Origin: Amyloporia xantha
Lineage: Eukaryota; Basidiomycota; Agaricomycetes; Polyporales; Adustoporiaceae
Direction: 5' to 3'
Length of the DNA stretch: 64,000 nt
Assembly: GCA_036971615.1 (NCBI GenBank)
Contig: JAYKKR010000040.1
Span: 186,001-250,000 of the forward strand
Shown here: piece by piece, positions 60,289-64,000 of the stretch
Numbering within the stretch: the stretch's first letter is position 1
How the letters are laid out: each line of letters begins with the position of its first letter
Made by a program: the position numbers and the translations under genes
The notes under the pieces: model-generated
Databases searched by the model: none
Told to the model about the DNA's origin: nothing
What the model saw: the letters and a program-made list of their open reading frames with translations, nothing else

Positions 60289-61699
60289 CTAGTAAGCGGC
60301 GGAAGGGCATCCCGACGGATACTCGTACATCCCGACGTGCGTCGGCATGACTTCTACGCCCGCGTATGGGTCGGAAGTGGCAGCGCCGTAATGATGTACG
60401 GCATAGTCTTCGGTCCCTGCGTAGGGCGGGAGATACGCCGTCACGAGTTGTGTGTAGCTGTGCGAGATTCGGACGTCAGTGGCCGTTTTTCTAAGCGAAG
60501 GATCGGAGACGCGTACCTGTTGTCCGCCATTGACATCTCGTATGAATATGAGGCGCTGAGCAGATCTGCTTCGGTGTAGTAGACGTATGCTCCCTGTGGT
60601 GCGTCGACATACTGCTCCTGTGGAAAGAAGGCAGCTTGTGACGCAGACGCGTCCTCTTGAGGAGGGTCTAGAGTATATGGGCTAGGGTCCTCGACGGCAG
60701 GCGAGAACGGAGCAAAGTACTTGATTGGACGTGGTGCGTGGATCCATGACGAGCTCGACTGCGTAGGTTCAACGTCACTCAGCTCGCTACGTGGACTCGT
60801 GTGGCCGTAATACACAGTTTGTGGCTCTGCACTCGACGCGTCGCACGCGTGATGTTGCTGCATGGCAGTCGACGCGAGACGGGGACTATGTGGCCGTGAC
60901 GGTGGGCGCTGGGGCACCCATGAATTTGAGGCGCTATCTCTCGATGGTCCCTCGGGCTCGCCGAGGCACCATGTCATGTCGACCTCCTCCCGTTTTGGTG
61001 AGGAGCACAGGGGAGGGCTGTAGCGAGCCATCATCTCTGCTGTAATGGACATGGTCCCTGTCGGGTCGCGATATATGGACGAGGGGGACGACGAAGTTGC
61101 CTTGCCTCGTGCGCGTTTTCTGGAGAGGTTAGGCCCTCGATTGTCTTTCGCGTCGTCCGGGTCGTACTGACAAAGATAGCCGCGCGACAAACAACGCGCG
61201 CATGCAGGTCGCGTGCCACTGCACTGGATGTGGACGCGTTAGGCCACACTTCAGACAGCGCCGAGAGACTCACTTTGGCTTTACGCCCGCGGCACTTATT
61301 GCACGCCTTTACGGTGCGTTTGTTTTTCAGTGGGGTCGGTGAGCGGAGGAAAATGCAAGCACCGTCGGGTCCAGGAAGAACCCCTGGGCGGTAGTCGCAG
61401 TACTCGTGCCCCCAGGGAACGTTGTATGGGATGAGGTCCCAGGTCTCCTGGGACTCTGCAGCAGGGTCGGCGAACAAAGAGGATGTCGGCTCGTTCGAAG
61501 GGGTGGCAGGAGACAGCGCCGAGTCTTCAGAGCACGAGGAATAGTCCGAACTTGAGCCCGGGGACGGTGCCCATGAGTCTGAGAGGTTACGACCAGTCAT
61601 GAGGGGGTGCATGTTGGAGGGAGAGCCTTGCGCGTATTGAAAGGCAGGAGGCGGCATGTGAAAGGCACCGTAGGAAGTATCGGCTGAAATAACGGACAT
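60289..61699 (-). CDS. Zn2Cys6 (fungal binuclear cluster) transcription factor
   Basis: Exons 61699-61274, 61223-60517 and 60457-60289, about 433 aa. The first intron splits the zinc cluster: KACNKCRGRKAK, then CSGTRPACARCLSRGYLC. Together these give six cysteines in the C-x2-C-x6-C-x6-C-x2-C-x6-C pattern, at about residues 133-160. Both flanks are low-complexity and Ser/Pro-rich (SSSDYSSCSEDSALSPATP before; SSPSSIYRDPTGT after). The third exon adds YTQLVTAYLPPYAGTEDYAV and a Tyr/Gly-rich end. No fungal-specific regulatory middle domain is recognisable, so it is a short-type factor. Target genes are unknown. Confidence 0.85.
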
Positions 61700-62837
61700 G
61701 GGGACGCGTGTTGTAGCAGAGATGAGCAGGGGGTAGATGGGGGTCGAGAGGAGAGACGGTGTTGATATATTCTGGGAGGATTGGAATGGCCACCGGGGAT
61801 GGAAAAGGCGTCAATATTAGGGTACAAAATAGAGGGAATTCCATTGTTGTGGCCAGATGGATCGAGATTGACGGGGTTGAAGATTCAGAAACAGGCTCAG
61901 ATCTGGACAAATCTCGCTAAACACGGTTGAAAGAGGAAAGACACAAGGAACAAACTCCGACATAGCGCCTGTCCCACTCGTCCAATGACAGAAAACATCA
62001 GCCCATGTCGCGGTTCTATCGCCAGTGGCATGTCCGTCCTGGCCTAGAACATATGCCCCGACTCCCCCGACAACAATTTCGCTCACTTTACATGAACTGT
62101 CCTCTCAGCCTCGCCTAGGCTGCCTTCATAAAGTAGTGCTAGTCGATGGCCACCATTATTCTCCTTATGAGGACGCGACGTTTGCATTGTAACGAAGCAG
62201 GACACGTCACCGATTTACACTATGTTTATCACTCGAGGAAGATCCCTGCCCGCGACCTAGAACCTCCGCGTCCGCGACTAGTTGAATTCACCATCTGTCC
62301 CACGGCTAACCTGTCTCTGAGCCAAATTAGCGAGGCCTGATACGCCACTGGGCTGCGAAAATGCACCAGAATGTGAGCGACGTGTGCCACGTCTGAACGC
62401 CCAGTTGATGGGAACTGGCGACAATCTGCCGTTTGGCTGCCAGGCTATCGCGTGAGATCACGATTTGCGCACAGAACTTGATTCGCCGACCGTGTCAAAC
62501 AGGGACCATCCATCCGTCGGCCCTGCAGCCATGCCGTTCGCGATTGAGCCCCAATTTATATGAGAGTTATAGAGTTATCCAGTGACCACGCCGAATTGCA
62601 CACCAGGCCACCGAGGCCGATGCACTGCCGTTTATCTTCATCCTCCTAGAGTTCCTGGGACCTGGGTTGGGATACTTCACATGGGCGACGTCGAACACGG
62701 ATGGAACGGTCGGCACCATACGGTGGGGACTTCCGATTAATTCCACACACAAAAAATGCTATAGATAAACAGGGGGTATCACTGCAAGTACGTATGTTTA
62801 CACCGATCCGACAAAGACCGCGGAGGCGCTAGAAGGC
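61700..62837. other. upstream region of transcription factor and 3' flank of the dynein light chain gene
   Basis: No gene recognised. Pyrimidine-rich (minus strand) leader sequence precedes the transcription-factor ATG. Confidence 0.4.
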
Positions 62838-63306
62838 TCACGACGCAGGGTCGTGCAGAACAGCCAGGAGATACCGCTCGTCTGCACAGGTGATCGGCAC
62901 GCCTTAGCATGTGGAGTCAGAGAAGAGCTGGGGACGCGACGTACCCGGGGATATCATGATTTCGTGCCGCTTCGTCCGAATTCTCATAAATCGCATATCA
63001 TCCTAGCGCAACCCGTGATGTTCATAACCATAACCAGCAAAGGGACGAACTGGGGACACTCACGGCCTCCGTCTCGTCTACGCTCACTTCTTCGAGACCG
63101 CGTTGCACGCTTGCGACAATCCGGCCGACGGCACTGGCGTACTTTTTGCCCTGCTCGCCTTCAAAGACAACGCCAGAGTGTCGGATGATGGTGACTGGAT
63201 GGCTCCGCGTGAGGAGCATGTAACCAAGGACGGAGCGGTGCGACGTCAACATGGCGAGAATCTGTTCAAGTTCCGGAGGTGTTGGCACTGCACTCGAGGA
63301 GGCCAT
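62838..63306 (-). CDS. dynein light chain roadblock/LC7
   Basis: Exons 63306-63064, 63002-62945 and 62881-62838, about 114 aa. Sequence: PPELEQILAMLTSHRSVLGY, MLLTRSHPVTIIRHSGVVFE, YASAVGRIVASVQRGLEEVS, then DDMRFMRIRTKRHEIMISP and DERYLLAVLHDP. This is the roadblock/LC7 fold, which binds the dynein intermediate chain as a dimer. An insert of about ten residues precedes DDMRF. Start: MASSSAVPTPP at 63306 is in frame. An alternative is ATG at 63417 immediately followed by a GT donor (GTGAGT), with the AG at about 63310 rejoining as MAMASSS. Either choice gives nearly the same protein. Confidence 0.9.
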
Positions 63307-64000
63307 GGCCTGCGAGAAAGCCGGCAGTGATGGTGAGGAAACGCCCTTCAACGACTGTCTTCGGTCAACAAACGTTACTGTTGAGGTCCATGAAAAAGGA
63401 GAAAATGCACTCACCATGGTGGTCAGAACAATGGTGAACTTGGTGTATCAATGACCTTGCCTTCAGATGGCCTGCGCACTGTCACCCATTATGTAATCAA
63501 TCCGTGACCAACGTGTCACACCACTACGTGACATTCGTCACACCGCACATCGTCGTGCTAATTTTGTGAGTCATACACTGCAGTACCTACATCTGGATAC
63601 GTGGTACGTCCAACTAATAGAGAAGTGGCGTAATTAACACCTTCTATCAATTTATAGACCCATCTCGTAGAGTTCCAGCCGCAATTGATCAGTTTTGTTG
63701 ACCTGCAGCAGATGGGCTGGCCATCGACGTTGACTGGCCACTGCACCCGCATCATGGGGATGAATATTAACAGTGCACGCATCGTTGACTGAAATATCCA
63801 TAATCCACATCCGCCGCGGCACAAGCCTGAAGAGATACCGACATATCCATGACGCTTGCGCTTGAGAGCATGTATTTCGCAAAGACGAGCTAACGCGGAC
63901 TTGTTCTGCGGACTCGGGACTCGAAGGTGAGTCCTGCGTAAACATCTGGCGAACATGACAGAAGTCCCTTCTGACGTCGTCTTACCATAGGTCCCCCCGA
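63307..64000. other. window end, no supported gene
   Basis: Minus-strand frames at 63558-63956 (for example one ending NKTDQLRLELYEMGL) have no recognisable motif. They could be the 3' end of a gene that begins beyond the window. Confidence 0.3.

Overview
The window looks like nuclear DNA of a basidiomycete fungus, most likely an agaricomycete. Genes are split by many 45-90 nt GT-AG introns. The families present (NACHT-WD40 STAND proteins, DUF6534 membrane proteins, tyrosine-kinase-like kinases with an HGDLKG loop, F-box/BTB paralogue arrays) are typical of that group. No prokaryotic, viral, rRNA or CRISPR sequence was seen. All exon joins were made by hand from splice signals and reading frame.

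Layout. (1) 0.45-38.1 kb is an accessory region built around four NLR-type (STAND) loci, called NLR1 to NLR4 here, all on the plus strand. NLR1 (0.45-5.4 kb) carries twelve near-identical 129-bp WD40 repeats. NLR2 (11.8-16.4 kb) and NLR4 (33.6-38.1 kb) are full-length paralogues with a helical-bundle N-terminus, a NACHT domain and a diverged WD40 region. NLR3 (20.4-22.0 kb) has the same N-terminus but its NACHT breaks off and runs into a protein kinase (22.05-23.5 kb). Gene remains lie between them: a frameshifted G-protein alpha subunit (5.9-8.4 kb, minus) and the 3' end of a SPATA20/YyaL-type gene (10.1-10.9 kb). Two apparently intact membrane-protein genes also lie here: a Dal5-type MFS permease (25.0-27.3 kb) and a DUF6534 protein (28.3-30.6 kb).

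(2) 39.2-52.0 kb is an expanded ubiquitin-adaptor cluster: four minus-strand F-box paralogues, a fifth F-box remnant, an intact BTB/POZ gene, and a broken BTB copy. The two most similar F-box genes each face a BTB gene head to head, so this is a tandem segmental duplication.

(3) 52.3-63.3 kb is ordinary housekeeping sequence: allantoinase, a Yippee protein, VPS29, MDM35/TRIAP1, a Zn2Cys6 transcription factor and a roadblock/LC7 dynein light chain, with a few weak ORFs.

The most unusual material is the NLR region. NLR1 shows hypervariable repeats of the kind known from fungal allorecognition NWD proteins. The NLR3-kinase locus appears to share one N-terminal bundle between a NACHT remnant and a kinase, which would give an MLKL-like layout. 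What any of these proteins senses is unknown, and the immunity or allorecognition role is inferred from family knowledge.
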